DNA from: Tetrapyrgos nigripes | Taxonomy: Eukaryota; Basidiomycota; Agaricomycetes; Agaricales; Campanellaceae | Assembly: GCA_013368315.1 (NCBI GenBank) | Contig: JAACJM010000110.1 | Span: 1-64,000 of the forward strand | Direction: 5' to 3' | Length of the DNA: 64,000 nucleotides | Shown here: positions 35,641 to 48,403 of the stretch, piece after piece | How the letters are laid out: every line of letters starts with the position of its first letter | How positions within the stretch are numbered: the first letter of the stretch is position 1 | Notes under the pieces: generated by a model | What the model was told of the DNA's origin: nothing | Database searches by the model: none | Seen by the model: the letters and a program-made list of their open reading frames with translations, nothing else | Translations under genes and position numbers: made by a program

Positions 35641-36494
35641 TCAATAGAGTGGATGTAAGTCCCAGGGAGCTGGATAGATCCCTGGCTACTAGGCCTCACT
35701 AGGCTATTGATGCTAGAGACCAATTCCACCTAACTTAGGTACCTATATATGGGTGCCTGAAGTGGAGCTAGGAGGATTGGGGAGCTACCCATGACACTTG
35801 TCGGTTGCATGTGCACAGCCACGGATATGGGCCAAACGGGCCTGTCATTTGGCAGTCCTACTGGTCGCTCAGCAAACGTTGCAGTCCTTCCTCTTCACTC
35901 ACTCAGCATTCAATTGCTGTTGTAAATAGGAATAATTCGGAACGCGGATAGTTGGGATGATTTTCATTGGGGCTTTGGGTATTCTTGAAGTGGACTACTC
36001 AGGGACACGAAGTTGAAGAGGACGGATCAGTGAGGAGTACGAGAAGTTTTTCTATAGTTCTGCCTTCGAGAACACTTATTTAGATCGTTGTAGGCGGCGA
36101 ATTTGCTGTTGTGCTTCTTATTGTCCGGGTATACATGCTGTTCCGCCTTTCTCTATACTTACATCAATCATGTCTTCATTTTTATGCTTCTGCCAAATAT
36201 GACATTTCGCCTCAACTCGTCGAACAGGGCGCCCTAAAATCGCCGCAAGATACATCCAAGATGAACCAGCTGACTACCGTCACAACCTCAACCCAGTTAC
36301 AGCGACTCTCGAAGAATGGATTGAGTGGACCAGGCGTATGCATCCCGATGGTCGAGTTCAGGAGTAGCTTGAGGTCAAAGACCGATTGGAAAATGACCCA
36401 TCATAGAGGTACAATTTGCCCTTACTTTGCCATCCTTTCCACTATCGAGCAAGATAGAGAGAAAAGGAGATTTCCGACTTCATTTTCATACTAA
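35641..36494. other. No recognisable gene
   Basis: Region downstream of the WD40-type gene. Plus-strand frame 36111-36494 has no motif and abuts the 3' end of the opposite gene, so it is probably not coding. Confidence 0.45.
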
Positions 36495-38447
36495 TCACCG
36501 AGCAGACAACACATTCAGACTGAAGTCCATGAAGGTAAGACTATCTCCACCAAATGCTACGAGGTGATCATCCATGCAAAGCATATGAACGACCCCTGTT
36601 TCCCTTTTGCATTCTGTAGCGACAGGTTTCTAGGTAAGAAAAGAGTGAGTATGCAACCCATACGGCATACGAAAAGGAGAATGAAGCTTGAAGTCAGAAG
36701 GCCCACCTTTGGATTGCGATAATCCCATAGGCAAATCATCCCGTCTTCATATCCTCGCGCAAAGTAACAAAACTTCGTGCTTCCCTTGGTGAACCTCCTT
36801 CTCGGCTTGCCAGCAACCTGCTCTGCTCGATAACCAAATGAACAATCGGATTTGTGATCGTATAGTAGTCCGTATTTGTCCTTGGGAGATTTTCGGGAAT
36901 CATATACATGAACTTGCGTATCGAGGCGATCAACCTAGTTATGAATTCGAGTGATTGTCAGAGAAAAGCAGAATAAAGATGGGTTGACATTCCTCACCTC
37001 GAACACCTGCATCCTGTGGTCGTCAGCATGGAAGTAAAGATGTTGGATTGTGTTGCTCATCCTTGAGGTGGGAGCTTTTTCACCGTAAATCATCGTGCTT
37101 GTCGAAACGCGATTCAAATCATACGCTTGCACGTATAATCCAAACCCCACCAGCAACGTTGTCCGATGACAAGCAAGTACTGCTGGCGTTCTATCAAGAA
37201 CGAGGATTTTCTCGCTACGAGTATGATGTAACGAATTTGGATCCAAAGTCCATTTCCGCAGTATCTTATCATACCCCGAAGTGAGAAACTCTCTTCTGCG
37301 GTCCGGACCCGGTGTGATACATCGAATGAGCTTGGGTATGGATGGACGTGACACATTGGGATCTTCTGGGGGTTCAGAAAGACGGGGATGATGAGGAGTG
37401 TGTGGGAGGTCGACAAGGACGGGTCTTGAAGCCCGAGAATTTTCTGGGAGAGAGACGCAGGAAACTTGAACATCGGAGGTATGGTCATACGCTAAGACGA
37501 TTGTATCGCCTATAGCGCATGCATCCTCGACTTGACGAACTGTGTCTAAATTCCCGGATGGTAAGGAGAAAGTTGATATCCTGGATCTGTAAAGACATAC
37601 AAGAACGCCCCGTTAGTGAAGGAGCGAAAGCGAGAGAAAAGACCGCAACGAACCGTCTCTCTGGGTCAAAGAACTGTATATCAGCTCTCATCGAGACTGT
37701 AGCCAATGGTCGTCCAGCCGACGGGCTAGCCAAAACGCGTCTTGCTCTGCCAAACGCAGTCCTTGGAACCCTCGCAGTGACAAACGGTTCAGTTTGGCTG
37801 GGAGCTGAATAGGGACCCGAAGATCCCGTCTGTCCCCGAGCTCTAGCCACATCTGTTTCCCTCGCTTTCCCCTTCTCTTTCCGTTTTGACGATGACCCGG
37901 GAACTGCACTTGACACAGGAATCCGAGGAAGGTTAGCGCGATCAAAGTTGCTTCTGAAGGGTACGAATTCGCCTGATTCCGACGAACTTGAATCCGAGGC
38001 ATTCCGGGTACGACCAGTTGGCTCCATATGTTCGGACTCTGAACCAGATTTGACATATAAGGGAATTGGGTGCGACAGAGAGGACGTTTTATAGTGACTT
38101 CCAGAGCAATTGAATAGAGGTTGTGATATTGATTCCCAGTCAGAATTCGACTCAATCTCCATCGGAGTCAGTGAGCGCAATAGGGAACGAGTACCAGAAG
38201 GATTTGGCTGGATTTCAGGTGCTGGGTCCGAGTCTGAGGAAGACTCGACTTCCATGGGTGTCAGTGACCGAGATTTTGGCCGAGATACGGGTTTTGGATT
38301 TGGAATCGGGTGTTTCGTGTCCATCGGTTCCTCCGTAGGATCCATTACTACGCGGTGACGGTATTGAGGACTCGGAATTGGACGGTGTGGAGAACTGTCA
38401 GACGAAGACGAGTCCGAGGAGAAGTCGTAGGGGATGTCAATCAGCAT
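36495..38447 (-). CDS. WD40-repeat protein with a disordered Ser-rich N-terminus
   Basis: Multi-exon gene read leftwards. I choose ATG 38447 (MLIDIPYDFSSDSSSS); 38510 is an alternative. Residues up to about 220 are disordered and Ser/Pro-rich, with an internal repeat (SLTPMEVESSSD and SLTPMEIESNSD) and a basic stretch (SKRKEKGKARE). After an intron near 37600, the frame reads FSLPSGNLDTVRQVEDACAIGDTIVLAYDH, then REFLTSGYDKILRKWTL, a clear WD40 blade ending. Later exons give DTQVHVYD, YARGYEDGMICLWDYRNP-like blades and the last exon CKRETGVVHML...AFGGDSL, stop at 36495. Introns are GT-AG and frames stay open, so the gene looks functional. WD40 propellers are protein-interaction scaffolds; the specific role cannot be told. 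It resembles a normal host gene among transposon debris. Confidence 0.7.
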
Positions 38448-40977
38448 GATGTTGAGAGAGTTGATGAACAAGTAGTAAAGAGGCTGTCGGAGGTGGTGGT
38501 GCGTGGTCAAGTCACTGAAGCGAAAATTGACGCGGCTTATCGGACTCGGAGTCGGAAACGCTCACGTGGCATTCGTGTAAGTCGAGACGCGTTCATAGGA
38601 AGCAACTGGCAGCGTGGTAGCTTGCTTCGGTCAAATCCCGAGGACCCATAATTAACTGAGTGTCTTACACGAAAACAAGCATTATATTAGCTAGTGGTGC
38701 TTATACTTGCACTAGCTGCAGAACATCAGGTGCATACATATGAGCCTCATGTTTGGATACTCCAGACGTATAGCAAGGTTTGGTGCTAATATTATTAGCA
38801 CCAAACCTCACCCAGCGTCCTACAAAACATAGTACGGCAGACAGAACCACTCGTCATTCCGACTCATATCCTTCCCAACTGCATCACCTTCCACCCGGAC
38901 TGCAAGACGGAGACGACTTGAGGGGAAAGAAAGTAGGTCGCACTTGGACTTGACACCATGATGACGAGGTAAAGTCACTACTATCCTGTCTTCAATGGAT
39001 AGGTTTACATTTGAGCTTAAAAACGAAAAGAGACTCACTGCTTTCAAAAGAGCCTTTCTCGTTCAGGCAGCTCCACGAGCCTTGGTCATCTCTTCGGAAC
39101 AATAGGTCAAAGAAGGAAAGAAGTGAGTAATCAACGACATACCTGTAACATTCTTACGACATGGTCGCCGAAATCACGATTTCTCTAAACCCTTTCTTGC
39201 TTCCCGTTCCCTTCCTTCCCACTCCTAGCTCATCCATCTTCATCAATCAGTTATTCTATTCCATTGGACAAGTTCGTCAGGGCGTCAAGAGGATTCTTCT
39301 CGAGGACTCGGTTTGCAACTGAAGAGAAGATCGGCCTTGGTTGCCATGTCGGTCGGATTGGTGGGTCCGCGATAGCATACAATCCGGATATGTTCTCAAT
39401 CACCACGGTTGCAGAAGAGAACACCATGATATGACTGAAAGCCAGTGTTGTTGTCATCCTCGGCGGGCCCGGGTATGGTAGAGCTCAGAAGGCGAGGGCA
39501 AGGCAGATAAGAATTGGGTCCAAGTGACGCATCAGGATGCAAGCTCGTGCGAGTGAGTGTAGGCTCGGAGGGTTAGGACATTGATACACAGAGGCGTTGG
39601 GAAGACGAAAAAGCTGGAGCCCAGGTTTTAGCCAAGCATGTCCGTCGGAATCATTCTGCATCATAACTGAGCCTCAGGTGGAAAATAGCAGGAGAAACTC
39701 GCATACCTATATATGAGCTGCCGGCATAGCTATGAGGACACGTATCACCGGTGGCATTGACACTAATAATAAGACTCGATGCGATTCGCGGTTACTATTA
39801 GCTATATGGCACCGAAAATGAGCGAGACGACTCGGTTTACATGGGGTTGACGCTCCAGGTGCAAATGCTGCTGAATATATATACAACGATGGCAACGCTT
39901 GGAGCGGGGAATAGAACGAGTTTGAGCCAGGGTGGTGGTCTCTTGAAAGGATTTGAGAGAGAACCTCGGGTTGACAGGGACAAAGATGTTGTTTGTGAGG
40001 GAAGAGCGTATGAAGGCTAGCGGTCGGGGTGGGTCTGTGAAGGATATGAAACCAGCTGTATGCTTGAAGGGGTTGGGATTGGGTATCTCTCGGAGAGGCT
40101 TAGAGAGTGTAGAGCTAATATCAATGGCATTAGCAGTGTAATGAAAAAGAAATGATTTCAACGTACTCTTTCTTAGTATCTCCCAACACAGAAAGAGTGA
40201 CCGCTGTCCTAGCGGTCTTGCTGGAGTCCGATGAGATGCATGGGACATGGTTCCAAATATCCTTCCATTCTCTTTCTTCTTCGTCACACAACTAGTAGAC
40301 CTTCCTACATCGCCCATCCTACATGTCCTGCATCTAAACCAAGACCCTGCATAATATGACACTAGAGTCACAGATAAGGGATTTCAGCAAGAAAGGACTC
40401 GAAGATTATTGGAAACACATACCATTTCGGTAAACCACTGCGACCATGCATATGGTATCCATATGTGTTGTCAAAACCCAAGTTGAACCCACTTCACTTC
40501 CAGTCGCTAAGATAGCTGGACTTGAAGGTCCTCTACACGAGACGCTCAAGTCGACGGCTACGACCAGTCGCTAGGTCCCCGACTCCGACCGAAGGGAGGA
40601 AGAGGGAGTGTCCAACCGAGTGGAGCTGCCGTCACTGCCGAGCGGAGTTTGAATCTCGCTGGAGATCTCCGGAAGATGTCCATTTTTCTACTACCTGTGC
40701 AACAGCGAGAACTCGTCGTCGGCTTCTTTCAAGCTGTGTATTTGCTGCTCATGGTGAACTATTTCACGGTATAGCACACACCAGTACCAGGCCGTACGCG
40801 CAGTTCTTGATGATTGATAAATTGATCCGCGGGAACAGCTTTCATGTGACTTGTTCCTAATTCTCCGTCGTTCTCCGCGGTTCCATAGCAATCATTGGAT
40901 TGGAAATTGGATTGGAAAAAAAAATAGTTATATATCAATCCGCCTCATCTCAGAATTCGTTCATCACCATCCGCCAT
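38448..40977. other. No well-supported gene
   Basis: Several minus-strand frames exist: 38820-39047, 39251-39457 and 39802-40371 (189 codons). None shows a domain and I could not build a convincing exon chain. The 39802-40371 frame is the longest and may be a small hypothetical gene. The rest seems non-coding. Confidence 0.4.
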
Positions 40978-41322
40978 GAGACTCGTTGATTACCTTTGTG
41001 AAGCTGCTGCTGCTGATCCTATCTTTCTTTCTCTTCCAACTGAGAGTCTGTCTCAATATTTGGAATGACTGCCTGTCCTGGACCTTTGTCAAATACAACG
41101 TCGAATCGATTGCTATGCGCCCAATAAACAACTGAAACATACGCGAGCTGAACAGATTGCTAGATTTGTTGTTGACAATTTCTCTATGAGTAACACCAAA
41201 TTGTTAACTACCGCTGAGCATCAATACCATGCAAAGTACCTGTTTGTAGACCAGAAACTCGGACCAGGCTTTAGTCCAAGGGGGGTCAGAAATTTTATTA
41301 CACGATGCCTAAAAATTTCTTA
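40978..41322 (+). pseudogene. Unrecognised small gene fragment with an in-frame stop
   Basis: From ATG 40978 the frame reads MRLVDYLCEAAAADPIFLS and hits TGA at 41066, then stays open to about 41322 (LPVLDLCQIQRRID, RAEQIARFVVDNF). The composition is protein-like (helical, charged) on both sides of the stop, which suggests a decayed gene of about 115 residues. No family recognised; a multicopy repeat protein is possible. Confidence 0.35.
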
Positions 41323-41441
41323 ACGGTCTCTGAGGCTCGACCGATCGAGCGCTCCTGCCATATATGGAAGGTGGTCACATGACTAAGCAGCCACACGTCA
41401 GATTGCAGTTGAGTCATGACTCACTACCACCGCCTCTTGAC

Positions 41442-41486
41442 TGGGGTAAGGGGCCACTGCTTCGCAGGGCAAATTACGAGGCCCCT
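41442..41486 (+). repeat. Solo B end of the PKS-inserting element family
   Basis: TGGGGTAAGGGGCCACTGC followed by TTCGCAGGGCAAATTACGAG matches the B ends at 20656 and 15855 (minus) with few differences. I could not find the matching A end nearby, so this is an isolated or truncated copy. It shows the family is repeated outside the PKS. Confidence 0.7.
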
Positions 41487-41489
41487 TGC

Positions 41490-44400
41490 TGCGAATAAGG
41501 GTGCTGTTATAGATGGAGAGAGGGGTTGAAAAAAGCGTACTCGCTGTAGTTGTGCCGTCGTTGTTGCTGCCGCAAGTTAGGGATGGCACGGTGGAGATGG
41601 CCTAGAGGATACCAATGCTCGGTCACGTCGCCGTTCGGTTCTATCTGTCTCTATCTACTACATGTGGTATATAGTTAGATGCTCATGACAAACATGTACA
41701 AACAAAGGACTCCTATCCTTACTCCCCTACTCCAATGGAAGCTCGGTTTAATCGTTTTTTAAAGTCTTTGATTTTACAACAGTCTAATTATCGCAGTACG
41801 TGGTTTTAGTAGTCTATTCTTCTGCACTCCTCCTTTCTTTTTTGCTTCACGCCCATATGTCGTCTCCCTACGTCTCTGTTATATTGTTTCTTATTTCCCC
41901 CCTTCATGTTTTATCCGCTCCATTTTGATCCGCACGCTACACGCCACAGCATCAGCTCCGAAGACGAGTGCCTACCCTTTCTTCCCTTCCACCACTCGTC
42001 TTCTTACATTCTCTCAGTCTTGTCCCATTCAATATTTGCGCTACCCACCTCCTCTCCCTTGTTTCTTGCTTGATTGCATTTTATCTGTGTTTTCTCTGAC
42101 TTGCAAGATCTTGCACGATGTTGGTGCGGTGGGGCCACACCTTGTTGGATTTTGGGTTTCCACTGATGAGCTCAGAAGCTCGGAAATGCATCGACGCCTC
42201 CGTTAACGAGTTTGATATATTAATTGTAAATACGATTGACTGCGAAAACCCCTATTTAGCTAGATATATACTGTTATGTATGAATTGGGAACCTCGTGCG
42301 CTTGCAACGGGTTCCCTGCCTATCTGAATTTTACTTCTTGTTGCTCCGAAGTCTTTTCACTCGCCTACACCGAACGTAAAATTCAACACACCTCACGCAG
42401 CGTGGATTTTTACCTGACCCAGCAAAGACCTATGAGGGCACAGTGCGGTTACGCCTGAATAGGGGTCGAGGTTTTGATCACAATGCCAGGGAAATTCAGG
42501 GGTGTCGCTGTTTCCCCGTGTTGGCCTAATACTTCCCTCGTTCCTTGACTACGCCCTATCGAAAAGCTGATAATTAGGTATGGTGGTAGTGAAAGCGGGT
42601 CGACACATTGGCATGACGTTGTGGTTGTCCCTGCACGCCAAAAATACCAAAATATCTGTCAAGCGGATAGGTGACCGGATATGTGTACTTAAATGAGATG
42701 TATTCGGAAACTAGACATAAGTCCAAAAGAAATCACTATAACATTGAGAATACTCAAAATTGCCCATATTTCCTCCTCAAAGCCTTGAAAATTTTTGAGT
42801 CACCAAAATTTTTTAGTGGCCTCGACCACTCGACCGACCGACCTCCGGAGTGTGCCGGTCCGCATTCCCGGACACCCCTTGCTTTAGTCATCTCCTTGGG
42901 GAGAAGGTGCTGTACGCCAAAGCGAGTCTGCCTATACTACTTACCTGGAGTCGGGGGTGGCGCACCTGTGCGCCGTTGAGTAGGTAGTGGATGAGGAAGA
43001 ACCCGGTTGCAGACATTGAATGCATATCCGCTATCCGGAAGTTTCAGTCACCACGTCATTGACATCTTCTTGTCCTACATCTCGCTTGCGCAGGCTCTTG
43101 AATGCAACGCCAGCGGTGGATTTCTCAAGGACGATTACCCTCAAGACCGTGATTCGCATTACGAGGGTTATTTGCTTTGCCTCATATTGTTGACGTTGTA
43201 ACTTGGAGCTGTCGAGCATTTTACCGCTATGGAGACGTCGGGGAGGGTTGAGGACAATGGATTTGAGATCGTTGGCGGCATTGCAGCGGCCTAGAACAGT
43301 CTCAGATTGATGGGGCACGTTGGAGCTGGAGATATGGAATGTGAGCAGACTTTTTTCGTTCTTCTTTCATTCTTTCCAATTGACTGACTTTCTTTCCCCG
43401 TAGCTAACCCTGGGCACATCATCACTCGTCACCAACGAAAACAAAGGCAACGATGGCACTGTCCCAATTCTATCTCCCAATTCTGCAACGCATAGTCAAC
43501 GTCAGAACGCGCCAAAACCTTTTCTCTCGCTCAATCCTCATCATTGCCACGGGCTATTCTCGCTACCTCTGACAGCAGCAAGGAGGTATTTACTGCATTA
43601 TGGTCCAGCTTTTGCCGTCCCAATAGACGCAACACCCTACAGAAAAGTCATCCTGTCCGAGTCCGCGAGCACGTTGTATGAGCGCCAGAACCAACTCCGA
43701 GATTCTAGTAGGGAGAAGGACTTGGGAAGGACTGGTTTGGTGTTTTGTACGAGGCACCCGGTCGTGACGAGGGCGTCTCCCGGCTAGTTAGTCGACTTCA
43801 AAGCACTGGTTGACAATAGTCAGAGGGAAGTCGGAAACATGCGCAAGATGATACGTATCATGGTGCGTCCTTTGGTTTGCTCTATATTATCATGTCTTAA
43901 CTTTCGTCATGCTAGACTCCCGCCTTCTTCTTCTATCGATATCATCATATCCTAGACATCCCCAGTAGGAGTCAATAACCCTCTGCTTTGCTTTCTCGCA
44001 TCGGGACCACCAGTGTCTCATTGGCTACTTATGGCTTCAGTGGCTTTCCCCGAGACTCGAATGCGCAGAAGGACTGGTGGTGCTAAAGACAAGGTGCTTC
44101 AGTGAACGGAATGAAAACGGCCGCGTAGCCCGCTATTCTGTCTGCTGGATTGGTCTGTTGGTATACTAAGGAGATATTCTGATATTTTTGGTGTATTGGG
44201 ACGAGGGGTTGGCTGTGCGTCAAGAGCTGCTACATGATGTTTTTCTGGGCGTTGAGGCGGATACGCTGCGAGAGAGTGTTTTGTCTCAAAGCATACTTTC
44301 GGCTGCGTCAGGTAATGGGACCCAGGGAGGAAGAATACGTTTGAGGGGTTCGTCACCGAGCTACTATTCTTGCTGTATACCACACTCACACTTTTATCAC

Positions 44401-45081
44401 GTAGAACCTTCGCCGTCTTACATCGCGAAAATCCACTGGGTTGGATGAAGAACAGTGCTCTACTGTCCAATGACGCTGCGCCGTGCCAAACTCTCCGTCA
44501 TCTCGCCTCGTCCCATGAGTCCACTACTCGAAAGCTTTCTGCAAGTGACTTTACCTGCCAGTCATTGCTCGTTCGCTCAGTGGATTTACCGATCTTCAAC
44601 AACAGAGTTACATTGGGCTTGGCATGTTCTGCCAGCGATAATTTACCCCCGATTTGCAGCTCCACGCTGGTCTTCATGCCATCCTGTTCAAGAACCCAAA
44701 GCGAGATGCCGAGACCTGCTGAAGATAATAGTAGACTCGTGCTAATGCAAGCATGACGGTACCGGTGCGTCAAACACCTCTCGCTCCATGCTTCAAATTA
44801 TGACTAAAAAGCCTATCAGACAACGGCTTTGCCCCAAAATTGTCGGGATTTTCTCGCTGGGGCTGCTTGATAATGTAAGTCTTTGTTTGGGACGACTGAG
44901 CGACTCTATCAGATATTGATGTTAAGCATCAGCCCATGTATGATGCTTTAGGGTTTTCCACGTCCACGCTGCTTGATAATACGAGCATTTCTTGTGGATA
45001 ATAGAGCCACTAGTTTGTAAAAGTGCAGACCTTTTAAAAGGTGAGTCTCAAAACCAGGATACTGCGCCTACATCCTCAAGT
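41490..45081. other. No well-supported gene
   Basis: Frames of about 60-130 codons on both strands overlap one another. A stretch at 43405-43787 (plus) is open for about 125 codons without a start (contains YRKVILSESASTLYERQ) and could be an exon of an unrecognised gene. The rest shows no motif. Confidence 0.4.
42655..42745. repeat. Fragment related to the foldback MITE of the PKS
   Basis: Shares GTGACCGGATATGTGTAC and GGAAACTAGA(T/C)ATAAGT with the arms of 18018-18682, at roughly 80-85 percent by eye over about 80 bp. Only one arm end is present. Confidence 0.65.
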
Positions 45082-46393
45082 ATGTCTGCAGGTGCATCCT
45101 CAACGCTCCTTCCTCTATTCGACGCCCCAGCGCCGTTCAATTCCGACTTATCCAAGGACCTCAGTGTTTCTAGAGGCCTGAATTACCACTATTACGCTGT
45201 CTCGGCGGATACTGGAAAACCCACCCTTCTCTTGCTCTATGGCTTCCCTTCCACTTCGTATGATTGGCGTCACCAGGTAACCTTTTTCCAAGATAAAGGA
45301 TACGTCTCCTCATACCCGATATGTTGGGTTATGGTTATGGAGGCACCCCGAAACCAATGGACCCTCAGCTTTACGTTTCCAGTCTGTTTACGAGGGATAT
45401 CATTGATATTTTGGACGCTGAGGGCATTGACCAGGCAGTTGTAGTAGCCCATGATTGGTGGGTTCTCTCGAAGCATTGTTACCTGAGCTCATGACTGATG
45501 ACGGTTGGGTTACTCTCGCGTTGAAAGGGGCTCAAAACTGCCAGTCGTCTTGCGAATTATTTTCCAGAGCGGTTCCCGTGTCTGGCTGTGGGATACATCA
45601 CTCCTACTTTCTTCGCAACTCCCTTCGAAGAGAACCTCAACCTGGTGAGTAGTTATCTAACCCTACCAGTGGCCTCCAGTTCTTAATTGTGTTGCATCGA
45701 CACCATGTCTACTCTAGAGCAAAGCAGTACTTGGCTATGAGAATTTTGGATATTGGGATTTCTTTTCCTCTGATGGCGCAGATCAAACCATTCTGGACCA
45801 TCTCGATTCCTTTTGGGACATAGTCTACACGAAGGACACCACTAAAATGATCACGGACTGGTCTCCATTAGGAGCCTTGGAGGCGTTTATCACGAATGGT
45901 ATCAGGATTCCCTCAGTAGACTATGTTACACCTGAGGTGAGTCTAGACAAATTCCATTGTAGATATTAGAACTAATTGCGACTTCTACCTAGGAACGAGC
46001 CATTCAAATGGAAGCCATCCGCCAAGGCGGTTTAGCCGCTCCTCTCAGTTGGTACAAAATTGCACGCGGTACCCTCGAAGGGCAGGACGATCAAGGTACG
46101 AATTTCCCTTTAAATCCTCTGTTCTAACAAAATTAATGGAGACGTCTATCTTGATTTTACTAGGTATTCCACCAGAAAACGCATTCATTCATGGTCCGGT
46201 CTTCCTCGGTGCTGCCTTGCGAGACTACGTCTCAGTCAGTGCTCCGAGCTTTTTGGCAGGAGCTCTTGTTTCGAGTAATAGCACGGCGACTATCCGCGAG
46301 TATAATTCGGGACATTGGGTCCAGATGGCTTTACCAGACGAGGTGAACGGTGATCTACTCGAGTGGATTGAGGGTTTGGGTCTGGATGCGTGA
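45082..46393 (+). pseudogene. Epoxide hydrolase-like alpha/beta hydrolase with a frameshift
   Basis: Alpha/beta-hydrolase of the soluble epoxide hydrolase type, which opens epoxides through an Asp nucleophile. ATG 45082 gives MSAGASSTLLPLF, then LLLLYGFPSTSYDWRHQV (oxyanion loop, Tyr in place of the usual His of HGFP). The reading frame slips by one base near 45305: the continuation PDMLGYG...GGTPKPMDP and the nucleophile motif VVVAHDW are in another frame. Later exons read RLANYFPERF, LGYENFGYWDFF, SWYKIARG and the catalytic-His motif SGHWVQ, ending EWIEGLGLDA. Introns near 45645-45718, 45937-45992 and 46095-46163 are GT-AG. The exon joint after HDW is unclear. It may be a recent pseudogene, or the shift could be a sequencing error. 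A role in the nearby polyketide locus is possible but 24 kb away. Confidence 0.75.
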
Positions 46394-46599
46394 TGAAATG
46401 TTCAACGACTCAGCGCCATCATCTGCTGTATGCGTACTGGTATAGTATTTCTTAAAGTCCTTATGTATTAGACTTTTCTGCTATTATGCGTTACACGTTC
46501 ATATACCCGACATTGAGCTTCTCCAGCAGTCCCTTTAGGACGAAGGGAACGAGTCTTGAAGCGACATAGAACAGATGATTACAGTCATATGAAATAGAT

Positions 46600-47640
46600 T
46601 CCATGTTGAGATGTGTAGAACAAAGTATGTAGAAATACACGTAGATGCATCAGTGGTTGCTCGAGAGTTATTCGAGAGTGTAGGGCAACAGGGAAGTGAA
46701 GAACAGCAAAGTGCGAGGAAGTGAAACGGGGCATGGCAGTGTGGTAAAGTGTAGTAGAGGTAATGGGAGTTGGCATTATACAAGTCGGCATAGGTGGATG
46801 CGCATTAATGCGGGGAAGGGAAAGTCAAAGAAAAGTGGTGAGAAGTTGCGTGAATGATAGAAGCTCATGTACATGTGGATGCGTAGTAGGTAAGAGAATG
46901 GAAAGGGTAGATGCTCAAGAGCTGGTAGTGGGAAGGATAGATGCTTGTGGGCGTGTAGCATGTACATGCTTGTGTGGATGCATGGGTGGTAGAGTGAGAG
47001 GAGGATGTTCATAGACACGTAGATGCACCAGTAGTAAAAGTACTAGAAGGAACGCTAGGTGCTAATAGAGGTAGAGGAGTAGTGGATGTATGCATTGATA
47101 GAATCGGCGGTAGATGCTCTTGAGCGGTAGATGGGGCGGACGATGCTCACAGTGGCAGTAGATGGTGCAGTAGATGCTTGTGGTGAAACGATGGGCGGTA
47201 GGCGTTCGGTGTAGCGGAATGAGCAGTAGATGCTCATGGTAGAATATTGAGCAGACTCATGGTAGAATGCTGAGTGGTAGATGCTCGAGGTAGCGGATTG
47301 AGCGTGCGGTAGAAGTAATGATAGATGCTTGGGCGACGGTAGAAGGGGTGGCTTGCAGTGGCAGTAGATAGAGTGGTAGATGCTCGGGATAGTGGAAGCA
47401 GCAGTGGTCCTGTCATGGCGGAAGGGCCATAAATGCTCATGGTAGTAGAGGGAGTGGTAGATATGTTTGTGACTAGGTAACGTGAAGCGGGCACGTTTCA
47501 CGTATTTGATAGTGAAGAGAAGGCAATGATGCTTGTGGTAGTAGAGGCAGCGGTATATGCGTTTACGACCGGGTAACCTGGAGCAGGCACGTTTCTCATA
47601 TTTGAAGTGAAGAGAAAGCAGCCCATGTACTACCAGACGA
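46600..47640. repeat. Degenerate tandem repeat region (GTAGATGCTC-like unit)
   Basis: Dozens of imperfect units containing GTAGATGC(T/A)(C/T) or GGTAGATG, spaced about 15-40 bp, with G-rich plus strand. Minus-strand frames are long but repetitive (YHSxYYH, STAPST-type peptides), most likely a by-product. Confidence 0.7.
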
Positions 47641-48403
47641 GGGAGGGATTGGAACACTGTAAGGAATTTGGTAGATGAACGAACGGGCGATTGAGTGCTC
47701 GGTCAACGGAGAAGGAAGGCGTAGTTGAGAAAACCATTAATGCCAACGATGCGACGTGTGGAGTGAGGATACGTACCAAGTAGTCATTTGGATTCTTTAC
47801 ATCCTCCTGCGGTGGTTACTCGTTGGCGAGAGACACGGTTGGGGGGTGAAGTAGGGTTTAATCTATCTAGAGATCGGAGGTCCTGAGGCGGGGAACTCGT
47901 GCTGGCGGTACTGACGTACAGCATCACGTAAGTCCAAACTCCTCCGATCGGCCTCGCCCTCTTCGAGGACACATCAACATTTCGTAAGCCTCTTGCTGTG
48001 GCAAATCTAGGTTTGCATTTGCCACAGTGGTGTAGTTGTTAATGGCTATTCGGTATCTCTAATAGTAGTGTCCATGCGAGACAGGTCACAGGTTGCTACT
48101 TCTTGAAATAAGTAAATCTCTGTTCATACTCTTGACTAGGAATCTATCGTCCCTTCGTGCTACGTACATACACCGCGTGTATAAGCGATCTCATCCCTAC
48201 ATCGGTGGGCTCCGGGCTCCCAGGGCGCCGTCGACCTTTGTTGAAAAACGTAAGCAGGCTAAGTAGTGTACCGGAATGTGTCGTGGTCATACCATGACAC
48301 CGGTACCATAGATCTCTTTCCCTTCACCACCACCACCACCACCGCGAGGTGAGGCACGGCTGTTCTCCCTTTACCACTACCGCCACTGCCATGCAAACGG
48401 CTA
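47641..48403. other. No recognisable gene; contains (CAC)n
   Basis: A (CAC)n run at about 48324-48342 is the only clear feature. No tRNA-like structure with a proper B box could be confirmed. Confidence 0.5.

Noticed and set aside
44370..44773. Overlapping plus and minus frames of 90-128 codons
   Set aside because: Mutually overlapping, no motif, no consistent exon chain.
46776..47657. Minus-strand frames of 80-200 codons
   Set aside because: They lie fully in degenerate tandem repeats and encode repetitive Ser/His/Tyr peptides; best explained as by-products of the repeat.
48000..48110. Possible tRNA gene
   Set aside because: A GTGGTGTAGTTGTTAATGG string resembles an A box, but no proper B box or cloverleaf could be drawn by eye.
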